Notes: generated by a model not told the origin, from the letters alone. A stretch of 23,539 bases of DNA from an uncultured Oscillospiraceae bacterium (GCA_910587465.1 CAJUMS010000042.1:1-23539), one strand, 5' to 3'; numbered from the stretch's first letter, positions 1-6,655 are shown. Made by a program: numbers and translations.

Positions 1-2
1 AG

Positions 3-50
3 TATTACCGGGAGAAGGTGGATTTTGTCTATAGGATGATTAGATATTAG
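3..50 (+). CDS. 3' tail of an upstream gene (partial)
   Basis: The third frame is open from the window edge to a TAG at 48-50 and reads YYREKVDFVYRMIRY, a plausible C-terminal tail. The stop lies one base before the ATG of the next gene, the tight spacing expected inside an operon. Only 15 residues are visible, so no family can be named, and the reading could be chance. Confidence 0.3.
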   Translation, partial: YYREKVDFVYRMIRY

Positions 51-51
51 T

Positions 52-759
52 ATGAATATGCTTGGCTGCCCATGCAAGCATTTCCCGAAAGGCAGCGACC
101 CCGCAAAGGTCATGAACGCCTATGACGACGCGTTTGCAAAGCGTGAACAGAGCGGTTACACGCCTCTTATTATCGCCGTCGACAACACTCTGCTTGAGGT
201 TGTGGAGGAGATCGCAAAAACTCCCGAGGAGCTTAATGTCAATCGTGAAAAGCTGCTCAACTCGCCGCTGCTTGACGCGCAGAAATGGTTCACCGAGCGG
301 CTGAAATATTGGAAGGACGAAATGGGCGAGGGATGGAATGAAACGGTCGGCGAGTTCGAATGCGAACCTGGCAACGTTTCAAAGTGCTTTTCCGGATTTA
401 TGAACTTCGGTACTCCGCGTCGGAGCGAGGAGTGTATTCTTGCGCTGATACCGACGTCCGAGCCGTGGGAGGTGTTCGCGTGGCTGCCGTTCGGCGGCTG
501 GAACGAGTGCCCGCTGCCCGAGGAGATACTGTGGATAGCCAAATACTGGTACGAGCGTTACGGCGCTGTTCCCGCGGTAATGACGCGCGACGTTCTTGAA
601 TTCTCCGCGCGCCCGATAAAGGATAAAGACGCGGCTCTCGGGGTAGCTCTGGAGCAGTTCGCGTTTTGTCAGGATATCGTGTTTCAGGGCGTGGGTACGA
701 TAGGTAGGCTTGCGGGTGGACTTACGCAGTCATCGGTGTGGTATTTCTGGTGGGATTAA
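52..759 (+). CDS. DUF4253 domain protein
   Basis: This 235-residue soluble protein is recognised as a DUF4253 member from its C-terminal half, notably the segment LPFGGWNECPLPEEILWIAK followed by KYWYERYGAVPAVMTRDVLEF. The conserved Trp/Asn/Cys block is family-typical. The function of the family is unknown, and no catalytic site is obvious. No signal peptide or membrane segment is seen. An in-frame TGA at 37-39 limits the start to ATG 52 or ATG 58; no strong ribosome binding site precedes either, and translational coupling to the upstream tail is possible. The next gene starts 14 bases after the stop, so it probably heads or continues an operon with the Nudix-HisI gene. The link between DUF4253 and histidine synthesis is positional only. 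Confidence 0.75.
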   Translation: MNMLGCPCKHFPKGSDPAKVMNAYDDAFAKREQSGYTPLIIAVDNTLLEVVEEIAKTPEELNVNREKLLNSPLLDAQKWFTERLKYWKDEMGEGWNETVGEFECEPGNVSKCFSGFMNFGTPRRSEECILALIPTSEPWEVFAWLPFGGWNECPLPEEILWIAKYWYERYGAVPAVMTRDVLEFSARPIKDKDAALGVALEQFAFCQDIVFQGVGTIGRLAGGLTQSSVWYFWWD

Positions 760-773
760 AAATGGAGGGTATT

Positions 774-1493
774 ATGACGGTCGAATTCTCGTTAAATTAT
801 GATGACATCGAGTTGAAGTATGCGGTGATACTTGCGAAATACAACGGTAAATATGTCTTTGTAAAGCATAAGGAGCGCAAGACCTTTGAGCTCCCCGGCG
901 GACACCGCGAGCCGGGGGAGAACATCGCGCAGACCGCCGCCCGCGAGCTGTACGAGGAGACGGGTGCGGTAAAGTACTCAATGCGGCAGATATGTCCGTA
1001 TAAGCTCAACAATTACGGAATGTTGTTCTATGCGGAGATAACCGAGCTCGGCGAGCTTCCGCAGTCGGAGATAGAGCGTGTGCTCCTGATTGACGAGCCG
1101 CCGCATGAGCTTTTGGCATGGACATATCCCGACGTTCACCCCAAATTGTTAATGAAAATCGAAAGCGAGATAAAAATGGCAGACTTAAAAAAATTCTTCA
1201 AAAAGGGCGAGCTTATCCCCGCGATAGTTCAGGACGTGTACAGCGGCGAGGTGCTTATGCTCGCATATATGAACGAGGAGAGCATGGCAAAGACCATTGA
1301 GACGGGTTATACATGGTTCTGGAGCCGTTCACGTCAGGAGCTGTGGAATAAGGGCGCGACTTCGGGTCACGTTCAGAAGGTGGTCGAAATTTACGGCGAC
1401 TGTGACGACGACACGCTGCTTGTCAAGGTAGAGCAGACGGGCGCGGCGTGCCATACGGGAAACCGTACTTGCTTTTTTAATCGGATAAAGTAA
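774..1493 (+). CDS. hisI: Nudix hydrolase fused to phosphoribosyl-AMP cyclohydrolase (HisI)
   Basis: A 239-residue two-domain protein. Residues about 15-130 are a Nudix domain with a perfect Nudix box (G43, E49, R57-E58-L59, E61-E62, G64-A65), predicted to cleave a nucleoside-diphosphate-X substrate using a divalent metal. Residues 135-239 are a complete HisI domain, which opens the purine ring of phosphoribosyl-AMP in step 3 of histidine synthesis. Its zinc/magnesium site is visible as D209-C210-D211-D212-D213 and C226-H227...C233. Start ATG 774 is chosen because GGAGGG lies just upstream; a TTG 36 bases earlier lacks such a site and overlaps the previous gene. The HisI part begins at Met135 (ATG 1176), where a stand-alone HisI would start, but no clear ribosome binding site precedes it. 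HisI is commonly fused to HisE; here HisE is separate at 2775-3101. The substrate of the Nudix half is unknown. Confidence 0.9.
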   Translation: MTVEFSLNYDDIELKYAVILAKYNGKYVFVKHKERKTFELPGGHREPGENIAQTAARELYEETGAVKYSMRQICPYKLNNYGMLFYAEITELGELPQSEIERVLLIDEPPHELLAWTYPDVHPKLLMKIESEIKMADLKKFFKKGELIPAIVQDVYSGEVLMLAYMNEESMAKTIETGYTWFWSRSRQELWNKGATSGHVQKVVEIYGDCDDDTLLVKVEQTGAACHTGNRTCFFNRIK

Positions 1494-1505
1494 CGGGAGG
1501 TCACA

Positions 1506-2093
1506 ATGGAAATTACGGTAAGAAAACTGCAGCCCGATGACGCTGAGGCATACATGAACTTTTTTGACACCACGCCGCATGACGACCATAACCCCGAGAA
1601 TACGTGCTATTGCGTAAACTGGTGCAGCGCCGACCACCGCGCCTTGGAGCGCCCCGACCGCTCACAGCGCCGCGCTATGGCGTTTGACTATGTGAAAAAC
1701 GGTATTCTTCAAGGGTATGTGGCGCTTAAGGACAACAAGATAATCGGTTGGTGCAATGCGAACACAAAAGCGGACTGTCGAAATTGTGCGGGACTTCTTT
1801 TCGCTTTGCCCGATCTGCAAAAGGCGGTGTCCTCACCCAAGGAAAAGGCCAAAGCTGTTTATTGCTTTATGATCGCGGAGGAGTATCACAGACAGGGATT
1901 AGCCCGCAGGCTTTTACGGGCGGTCTGCGAGGACGCGGAAAAGGACGGCTTTGATTATGTCGAGGCTTATCCTCAAAAGGACGCGTCCGTTGAATATATG
2001 CGGTTCATGGGCTTTGACGAGCTATATAAGAGCGAGGGCTTTGAGCATTATATGGAGCTTGATGATAAATTTGTTGTCAGAAAGTATCTGTGA
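1506..2093 (+). CDS. GNAT-family N-acetyltransferase
   Basis: A 195-residue protein with the acetyl-CoA-binding GNAT signature EEYHRQGLARRLLRAV (the R/Q-x-x-G-x-G/A loop) preceded by the beta strand AVYCFMIA, and a late segment YVEAYPQKDASVEYMRFMGF typical of the fold's C-terminal half. The N-terminal part is cysteine-rich around CYCVNWCSADHR and is expected to shape the acceptor site. The acceptor cannot be deduced. ATG 1506 is preceded by GGGAGG and lies 12 bases after the hisI stop, so it is co-transcribed with hisI. No terminator is seen after it; a new promoter starts within 10 bases of its stop. Confidence 0.85.
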   Translation: MEITVRKLQPDDAEAYMNFFDTTPHDDHNPENTCYCVNWCSADHRALERPDRSQRRAMAFDYVKNGILQGYVALKDNKIIGWCNANTKADCRNCAGLLFALPDLQKAVSSPKEKAKAVYCFMIAEEYHRQGLARRLLRAVCEDAEKDGFDYVEAYPQKDASVEYMRFMGFDELYKSEGFEHYMELDDKFVVRKYL

Positions 2094-2099
2094 CCGCCC

Positions 2100-2129
2100 T
2101 TGACAAACCGTTCCGTTTTTTGCTATAAT
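2100..2129 (+). promoter_or_regulatory. Consensus sigma-A promoter for the HAM1-like gene and hisE
   Basis: TTGACA at 2100-2105 and TATAAT at 2124-2129 are separated by 18 bases, with a TGC extended -10 directly before TATAAT. Both boxes match consensus perfectly. The start of transcription is expected near 2136, which rules out ATG 2137 as a conventional translation start and supports GTG 2155. Confidence 0.85.
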
Positions 2130-2154
2130 AAGGGATATGAAAGGAAGTGAAACG

Positions 2155-2778
2155 GTGAGCAAAATAACCTTGCTGTTCGGCACTGGCAATCCATCAAAGC
2201 TGAACACCATGCACGAGAGTTTAGAGGGCTTGGATATTGAGCTTTTGTGTCTGCGCGATATGGAGAAAAGCCCGCCGACTGTCGATGAGAGCGGCTCAAG
2301 TCCTCTTGAAAACGCGCGGATAAAAGCATTGGCGTATTACCGCCATTACGGGATACCCGTGTTTTCGCTTGACAGCGGACTGTTCTTTGAGAACGTTCCC
2401 GACGAGCTTCAGCCCGGAGTTCACGTTCGGAACGTCGCGGGAAAGCACTTGTCGGATAACGAGATGATAGCTTATTATGCCGCGCTTGCTCACGAATATG
2501 GAGGAAAGCTCATCGCGCGTTACAAAAACGCCTTATGTCTTGTAATGTCGGAGAACGAGATATATCAGAGCATGGACGAGAGCCTTTGGGGCAAAACGTT
2601 CTACCTGACTGATATTCCGCATAAACAGATGCATCAAGAGGGCTTTCCGCTTGACCGTCTTTCCTTGGAGATAGAAAGCGGAGAATATTACTATGATTTG
2701 CCTCAAAGCGTTGAAACAAGTATGAACAACGGCTTTCGGAGATTTTTTGTAAATTTGCTAAAGGAGAACTATGTATGA
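2155..2778 (+). CDS. Divergent RdgB/HAM1-like non-canonical NTP pyrophosphatase
   Basis: A 207-residue protein with the HAM1/RdgB order of motifs: N-terminal FGTGNPSK (substrate-binding T/S-x-N-x-x-K loop), PLENARIKALAYY (family ENAxxKA helix) and FSLDSGLFF in the place of the canonical ADDSGL metal site. The family hydrolyses ITP, dITP or XTP to the monophosphate and keeps deaminated purines out of nucleic acids. It is divergent: the first Asp of the DDSGL motif is Leu, and the usual C-terminal S-H-R motif is not evident, so substrate or activity may differ. GTG 2155 is preferred over ATG 2137 because AAGGAAGTG sits before it and ATG 2137 coincides with the predicted transcription start. It overlaps hisE by four bases (ATGA). 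Confidence 0.75.
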   Translation: MSKITLLFGTGNPSKLNTMHESLEGLDIELLCLRDMEKSPPTVDESGSSPLENARIKALAYYRHYGIPVFSLDSGLFFENVPDELQPGVHVRNVAGKHLSDNEMIAYYAALAHEYGGKLIARYKNALCLVMSENEIYQSMDESLWGKTFYLTDIPHKQMHQEGFPLDRLSLEIESGEYYYDLPQSVETSMNNGFRRFFVNLLKENYV

Positions 2779-3101
2779 GTGAAGCGTTTAAGGAGATGTA
2801 CGACGTTATTGTCAACCGCCGCGATGACCCTCAGGAGGGCAGTTATACCTGCTACCTGTTCGATAAGGGACTTGACAAGATACTAAAAAAGTGCGGCGAG
2901 GAGTGTACCGAAATGGTCATCGCCGCGAAAAACCACGATAACGAGGAGTTGGCGAACGAGATAAACGATGTGCTTTATCATATGGCCGTGCTGATGGTGG
3001 AGCGTGGACTTACCGTCGAGGAGGTTGACGCTATCATGCGCGAGCGCAGCAAGAAGATTGGCAATCTCAAGCAGTTCCACGTCAGCGACCATAACACATA
3101 A
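2775..3101 (+). CDS. hisE: Phosphoribosyl-ATP pyrophosphohydrolase (HisE)
   Basis: A 108-residue stand-alone HisE, catalysing step 2 of histidine synthesis (phosphoribosyl-ATP to phosphoribosyl-AMP plus pyrophosphate). The all-alpha MazG-like fold is shown by the metal-binding segment KCGEECTEMVIAAK and the second acidic helix ELANEINDVLYHMAVLM. Length fits single-domain HisE. ATG 2775 has AAGGAG at 2761-2766 and overlaps the preceding gene by four bases, so the two are translationally coupled. It feeds HisI at 774-1493; the two genes are separated by the GNAT and HAM1-like genes and by a promoter. No other his genes are in the window. Confidence 0.93.
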   Translation: MSEAFKEMYDVIVNRRDDPQEGSYTCYLFDKGLDKILKKCGEECTEMVIAAKNHDNEELANEINDVLYHMAVLMVERGLTVEEVDAIMRERSKKIGNLKQFHVSDHNT

Positions 3102-3829
3102 TGAATATAGAGAAATTTATCGACGCGTTTGGCGACGACGTGTACGCGCTCGCACTGATCGTCACCAAGAATTTTGACAGTGCCGAACGTGTTTTCACGC
3201 AGATAGCGCAGGATTGCGACACGTTCCCCGAGACCGCGGAGCTGTATGATATCGTGAAAAAGGCTTACAGGCTCTGCCGTAAAGTGCCGTCAAACGATAA
3301 TGCTGAAACATTGTCCGAAATAGGCTTATCCGCGAAGCAGGAGGCTCTGATCTCGGAGGTTTTTTCGCGTCCGCAGATAGTCCGCGCTATTATTCATCTG
3401 AGCTACGAAAATGATCTTGAGCCAGACAGGGTAGCGGCGATTACCGACGTAAACGTCCGCTATGTCAATGAACAGCTCGGCGATCTCGGAGAGCTTTCGG
3501 AAAGACTGAATAAGTCATACAAGGAGCTTTGCCTAAAATTAACCGCTCCCGACAAGCTGAAAATATCCGTTATCCAAGCGGTGAACTCGGGGGAAAAGCG
3601 CCTTTTCGAGGTTCGCGGCGACGCGGCTCCGCGCCATTCGTGGACAAAAAAGCAGAAGATCGGCACCGTTATTGCCGCCGCGGTGGTAACCATACTGGCA
3701 TGTATAGTTATTCCGCTGTTTCTCGCGTATCTGGAAAGCTACGAGGAGATAAACAGCTCCTACGACGAGGTGCCGCCCGAGCTTATTTTTTCCTATACGA
3801 CCGAGACGGAGCATACACCGAGCGAGTGA
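3101..3829 (+). CDS. Sigma-70-like protein with C-terminal membrane anchor
   Basis: A 242-residue protein. Residues 1-62 resemble sigma region 2 of ECF factors (FGDDVYALALIVTKNFDSAERVF, then a helix ending KKAYRLCRK). Residues about 77-142 resemble region 4 (LSAKQEAL..., IIHLSYENDLEPDRVAAITDV with a helix-turn-helix spacing). Unlike a normal soluble sigma factor it continues into a basic linker, a hydrophobic helix at about 187-209 (IGTVIAAAVVTILACIVIPL) and an acidic tail of about 33 residues predicted outside the cell. The promoter-contacting residues are weakly conserved, so it may be a degenerate sigma, an anti-sigma-like partner or a membrane-held regulator. ATG 3101 overlaps the hisE stop by one base (TAATG). 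The HAD gene follows 8 bases later. Confidence 0.55.
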   Translation: MNIEKFIDAFGDDVYALALIVTKNFDSAERVFTQIAQDCDTFPETAELYDIVKKAYRLCRKVPSNDNAETLSEIGLSAKQEALISEVFSRPQIVRAIIHLSYENDLEPDRVAAITDVNVRYVNEQLGDLGELSERLNKSYKELCLKLTAPDKLKISVIQAVNSGEKRLFEVRGDAAPRHSWTKKQKIGTVIAAAVVTILACIVIPLFLAYLESYEEINSSYDEVPPELIFSYTTETEHTPSE

Positions 3830-3837
3830 GGTAAGCC

Positions 3838-4584
3838 ATGAAAAAGCCCGAGATGATAATTTTTGATAACGGACATACCCTGCTGTACGAGCCCGATTGG
3901 AATACGGAGCGCGGCAACAGGGCTGTTTTCGCGCATATAGTTAAAAACCCGAACGGTGTTACGGTCGGGGAGTACGCGAAAATATGCTCGGAGGTTTTCG
4001 GGAAAATGGAGGATATCCGCAAAACGCAAAATTGTGATATCCCCGCGAGGACGGGTCATAAGATAATTGACGATCTGCTGAACATTGAGTTTTCCCTCGC
4101 CCCGACCGAACGCGAAATTGTTTTCTGGACAGCCGCTTCAAGCGGTGCTGTAATGCCGTATGCGGATAGAATGCTCGATCGTCTTAACGAAAACGGCATA
4201 CGTACCGCGGTGATCAGCAATCTTGCTTGGTCGGGTGAGGCTTTGACGGAACGTCTTGACCGCCTGCTGCCCAACAACAAATTCGAGTTTGTTATCACCT
4301 CAAGCGACTATATGTACCGCAAGCCAAGCCGTGTGCTGTTTGATATCGCGCTGAATAAAGCGGGTCTTGCAGCGGATAAGGTATGGTACTGCGGCAACAG
4401 CATAACCGCCGATATTGAGGGCGCTCACGGCGCGGGAATATTCCCGGTGCTGTACGAGGGCGAGACCCCCGGCGATATAAATCCGTACAGCGGACAAAAC
4501 GACGGTATCAAGGTTGATTTTGAATATCTGCATATTCACGATTGGCGGGAGCTTATCGACGTATTGGAGAAAATTCCACGATAA
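3838..4584 (+). CDS. HAD-superfamily hydrolase
   Basis: A 248-residue HAD phosphatase-like protein. Motif I is IIFDNGHTLLY, motif II VISNL, motif III the Lys in YRKPS, and motif IV GNSITADIEGAHGAG with its Asp. A helical cap is inserted between motifs I and II, as in subfamily I enzymes. The second Asp of the usual DxDxT motif I, the general acid/base of phosphatases, is Gly here; this occurs in some HAD subfamilies, so the reaction is uncertain. It starts 8 bases after the sigma-like gene and probably closes that transcript. No convincing terminator is seen before the fba promoter. Confidence 0.85.
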   Translation: MKKPEMIIFDNGHTLLYEPDWNTERGNRAVFAHIVKNPNGVTVGEYAKICSEVFGKMEDIRKTQNCDIPARTGHKIIDDLLNIEFSLAPTEREIVFWTAASSGAVMPYADRMLDRLNENGIRTAVISNLAWSGEALTERLDRLLPNNKFEFVITSSDYMYRKPSRVLFDIALNKAGLAADKVWYCGNSITADIEGAHGAGIFPVLYEGETPGDINPYSGQNDGIKVDFEYLHIHDWRELIDVLEKIPR

Positions 4585-4606
4585 CCGAAAAAATCTACAA
4601 AATATA

Positions 4607-4654
4607 TTGCATTTTAATGGAAAATATGATACAATATATTTGGATTGTTAATCC
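4607..4654 (+). promoter_or_regulatory. fba promoter with a hairpin at the transcript start
   Basis: TTGCAT at 4607-4612, a 17-base spacer and TACAAT at 4630-4635, with a TGA extended -10. The expected start near 4642 opens directly with an inverted repeat, GGATT-GTT-AATCC at 4642-4654, that would fold as a 5' terminal hairpin or serve as an operator. The AAAGGAG ribosome binding site is at 4667-4673. Confidence 0.75.
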
Positions 4655-4682
4655 TAAAACAATGATAAAGGAGTAATTTAAT

Positions 4683-5546
4683 ATGTTGGTTTCCGCTAAA
4701 GAAATGCTGAACAAGGCTCGCGACGGCATGTACGCGGTAGGTCAGTTCAACATTAACAACCTCGAATGGACAAAGTCGGTTCTTCTCACCGCGGAGGAGC
4801 TGAAGTCGCCCGTTATTCTCGGCGTATCCGAGGGCGCAGGCAAGTATATGACAGGCTACAAGACTGTTGTCGGCATGGTAAACGGTATGCTCGAAGAGCT
4901 TAAAATTACCGTTCCCGTTGCTCTTCACCTTGACCACGGCTCTTTTGAGGGCGCAAAGGCTTGCATCAACGCGGGCTTCTCGTCGATAATGTTTGACGGC
5001 TCTCACTATCCGATCGATGAGAACATCGCAAAGACCAAGGCTCTCGTTAACGCATGCGACGTTCTCGGCATTTCTATCGAGGCTGAGGTAGGCTCTATCG
5101 GCGGCGAAGAGGACGGCGTTGTCGGCATGGGCGAGTGCGCAGACCCCAAGGAGTGCAAGATGATCGCTGACCTCGGCGTTACCATGCTGGCTGCCGGTAT
5201 CGGCAACATTCACGGTAAATACCCCGAGAACTGGGCGGGTCTTTCGTTTGAGACCCTTGAGGCTGTCAAGAAGGAAGTCGGCGATATGCCGCTGGTTCTT
5301 CACGGAGGAACGGGAATTCCCGCGGATATGATCAAGAAGGCTATCTCCCTCGGCGTTGCAAAGATCAACGTTAATACCGAGTGTCAGCTTTCCTTTGCGG
5401 ACGCGACACGCAAGTATATTGAGGCAGGCAAGGATCAGCAGGGAAAGGGCTTCGATCCAAGAAAGCTGCTCGCTCCCGGCGCGGAGGCTATCAAGGCTAC
5501 CGTCAAGGAGAAGATGGAGCTGTTCGGCTCGGTAGGTAAGGCTTAA
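4683..5546 (+). CDS. fba: Class II fructose-1,6-bisphosphate aldolase
   Basis: A 287-residue zinc-dependent aldolase of glycolysis and gluconeogenesis that splits fructose-1,6-bisphosphate into glyceraldehyde-3-phosphate and dihydroxyacetone phosphate in the cytoplasm. Diagnostic motifs are HLDHG (catalytic Asp84, zinc His85), IEAEVGSIGG (Glu134), GNIHGKYP (zinc His177), VLHGGTGIP (zinc His207) and the phosphate-binding loop INVNTE. Length and motif order are those of complete class II enzymes. ATG 4683 follows AAAGGAG with good spacing. Codon choice looks more biased than in neighbours, as expected for a highly expressed gene. The stop overlaps the start of the VOC gene (TAATG). Tagatose-bisphosphate aldolase is the main alternative within this family. 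Confidence 0.96.
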   Translation: MLVSAKEMLNKARDGMYAVGQFNINNLEWTKSVLLTAEELKSPVILGVSEGAGKYMTGYKTVVGMVNGMLEELKITVPVALHLDHGSFEGAKACINAGFSSIMFDGSHYPIDENIAKTKALVNACDVLGISIEAEVGSIGGEEDGVVGMGECADPKECKMIADLGVTMLAAGIGNIHGKYPENWAGLSFETLEAVKKEVGDMPLVLHGGTGIPADMIKKAISLGVAKINVNTECQLSFADATRKYIEAGKDQQGKGFDPRKLLAPGAEAIKATVKEKMELFGSVGKA

Positions 5547-5950
5547 TGGGCTTTTCGGTAGGTCTATATGTAAAGAACAGCGTGGAGGCTGTGGAGCTGT
5601 ACAAAGCCGTATTTGGTCTTGAGCTTGGCTATCATGTGCTGAATGACGACGGAAACTATTTCCACTCCGAGCTCAACAAGGAAGGTGTGAATGTTTGCTC
5701 CGTTGTCGAATCGGACAAGGACGTTTCCGGCGTCAACCCCGTAGAGCTTGGCTATACCTTCAGTGACCGCGTGGAGCTTGAAAAAGCGTTCAACGCGCTT
5801 AAAGAGGGCGGGACGGTCAAGCTGGACATCTGCGAGCTTCCGTGGAGCCCGTGTGCCACGTGCGTTACCGATCGCTTTGGCGTAAACTGGTATCTCACCG
5901 TGCCGGGATATCGTCCTCCGGATGACTTTACACCAGACGACTGTAAGTAA
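5546..5950 (+). CDS. VOC-superfamily (PhnB/glyoxalase-like) protein
   Basis: A 134-residue single-module protein of the vicinal-oxygen-chelate fold. The N-terminal VGLYVKNSVEAVELYKAVFG (beta strand then helix) and the C-terminal TDRFGVNWYLTVPGY match PhnB-like members. The family contains dioxygenases, isomerases and resistance proteins, so substrate cannot be assigned; many PhnB-like members lack an identified reaction. Its ATG overlaps the fba stop by one base and there is no separate promoter, so it depends on fba transcription. The operon ends at the terminator just downstream. Confidence 0.82.
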   Translation: MGFSVGLYVKNSVEAVELYKAVFGLELGYHVLNDDGNYFHSELNKEGVNVCSVVESDKDVSGVNPVELGYTFSDRVELEKAFNALKEGGTVKLDICELPWSPCATCVTDRFGVNWYLTVPGYRPPDDFTPDDCK

Positions 5951-5962
5951 GTTTGATAATTT

Positions 5963-5998
5963 AAAGGGCATTGTTCGGCGTCGACAATGCCCTTTTTT
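5963..5998 (+). terminator. Rho-independent terminator of the fba operon
   Basis: A 12-bp perfect stem (AAAGGGCATTGT at 5963-5974 with ACAATGCCCTTT at 5984-5995), a 9-base loop and a run of six T ending at 5998. It lies 12 bases after the VOC stop. Confidence 0.92.
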
Positions 5999-6011
5999 GC
6001 TAAAGAGAAAA

Positions 6012-6254
6012 ATGAATTATTTTATAAATATTTTATACACGTTTAGTTTTTATGCTATGTTTTTCATACCATCGTTCTCGGCGATAATTTGGTTTATCGT
6101 ATCGTTGATAAAATACAAACGCACCGACAATAGCTCGCCCAAACTGCGCATACGTCAAAAACTCACAATAGTTTCGGGCTGTGCCGCGGGGTCGCTGTTT
6201 CTTGCGACCGCGCTGCTTATGGGGCTGTTTTTCTTTGCTTTGCGGCATATGTAA
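6012..6254 (+). CDS. Small two-helix membrane protein (paralogue A)
   Basis: An 80-residue protein with two hydrophobic segments (about 5-27 and 50-74) separated by a basic loop KYKRTDNSSPKLRIRQK, so both ends probably lie outside and the loop in the cytoplasm. ATG 6012 is preferred: earlier in-frame starts would lie inside the terminator or the VOC gene. The ribosome binding site (AAAGAGAAAA) is weak. It aligns along its length with the next gene (shared WFIVSL, a basic KRT/RT...SPK.R.R loop, ISG/VSG and a C-terminal HM), so the two are a tandem duplication. No function is recognised. Confidence 0.65.
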   Translation: MNYFINILYTFSFYAMFFIPSFSAIIWFIVSLIKYKRTDNSSPKLRIRQKLTIVSGCAAGSLFLATALLMGLFFFALRHM

Positions 6255-6265
6255 GGAGTGAAATA

Positions 6266-6505
6266 ATGGAAATAGTGGAAGCGATCATATATTTAGCGTT
6301 GTTTGTGCTTGCTCCGACGGCGGCGGTCGTGTGGTTTGTGATATCTCTGGTGCGGTTTACGCGAACTCCCGAGAGCGATCCCAAGCGTCGTTCGCGCGGA
6401 ACGATGGCGCTGATCTCGGGTATTATTATGGGGCTTGCGGTTGCGGCAGTCACGGCAGTGATAATGTTTTTGTTTATATTTTTGAGCGCAATGGTGCATA
6501 TGTAA
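6266..6505 (+). CDS. Small two-helix membrane protein (paralogue B)
   Basis: A 79-residue protein with helices at about 6-27 and 48-73 around the loop RFTRTPESDPKRRSRG. It is a paralogue of the gene at 6012-6254: the loop, the WFxISLxxxxRT stretch and the final HM are shared. A TAAGGAGTG ribosome binding site precedes ATG 6266, and the gap from paralogue A is 11 bases. Function is unknown; the layout suggests small membrane subunits or regulators acting with the downstream binding protein. Confidence 0.72.
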   Translation: MEIVEAIIYLALFVLAPTAAVVWFVISLVRFTRTPESDPKRRSRGTMALISGIIMGLAVAAVTAVIMFLFIFLSAMVHM

Positions 6506-6514
6506 GGAGTAAAT

Positions 6515-6652
6515 ATGAAAGACAAGACATTTTACGGTATCCTGATAGCGGTCTGCGTTGTTGGAGTGATAAGCGTTATCGCGCTCGTTGCGTACACCTA
6601 CTCGCTTTACAGCGACTGCTCGATAATCTCGTATATCGCGAACAGGGGGTAA
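6515..6652 (+). CDS. 45-residue single-helix membrane peptide
   Basis: ATG 6515 to TAA 6650-6652 encodes 45 residues: MKDKT, a hydrophobic helix of about 21 residues (FYGILIAVCVVGVISVIALV), then the polar tail YTYSLYSDCSIISYIANRG. A TAAGGAG ribosome binding site lies at correct spacing, and the frame fits between two genes with gaps of 9 and 3 bases, which supports it being translated. It is too short for most automatic gene callers. No family is recognised. Confidence 0.65.
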   Translation: MKDKTFYGILIAVCVVGVISVIALVAYTYSLYSDCSIISYIANRG

Positions 6653-6655
6653 CGA

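Noticed and set aside
25..53. Promoter-like TTGTCT with TAGTAT before the DUF4253 gene
   Set aside because: The predicted start would fall at or after the ATG, and the upstream frame suggests an operon interior; the match is probably chance.
738..773. Longer N-terminus for the Nudix-HisI protein
   Set aside because: It would overlap the preceding gene and lacks a ribosome binding site, whereas ATG 774 has GGAGGG upstream.
4614..5303. A minus-strand open frame opposite fba
   Set aside because: It is antisense to a complete aldolase and crosses the fba promoter; no independent support.
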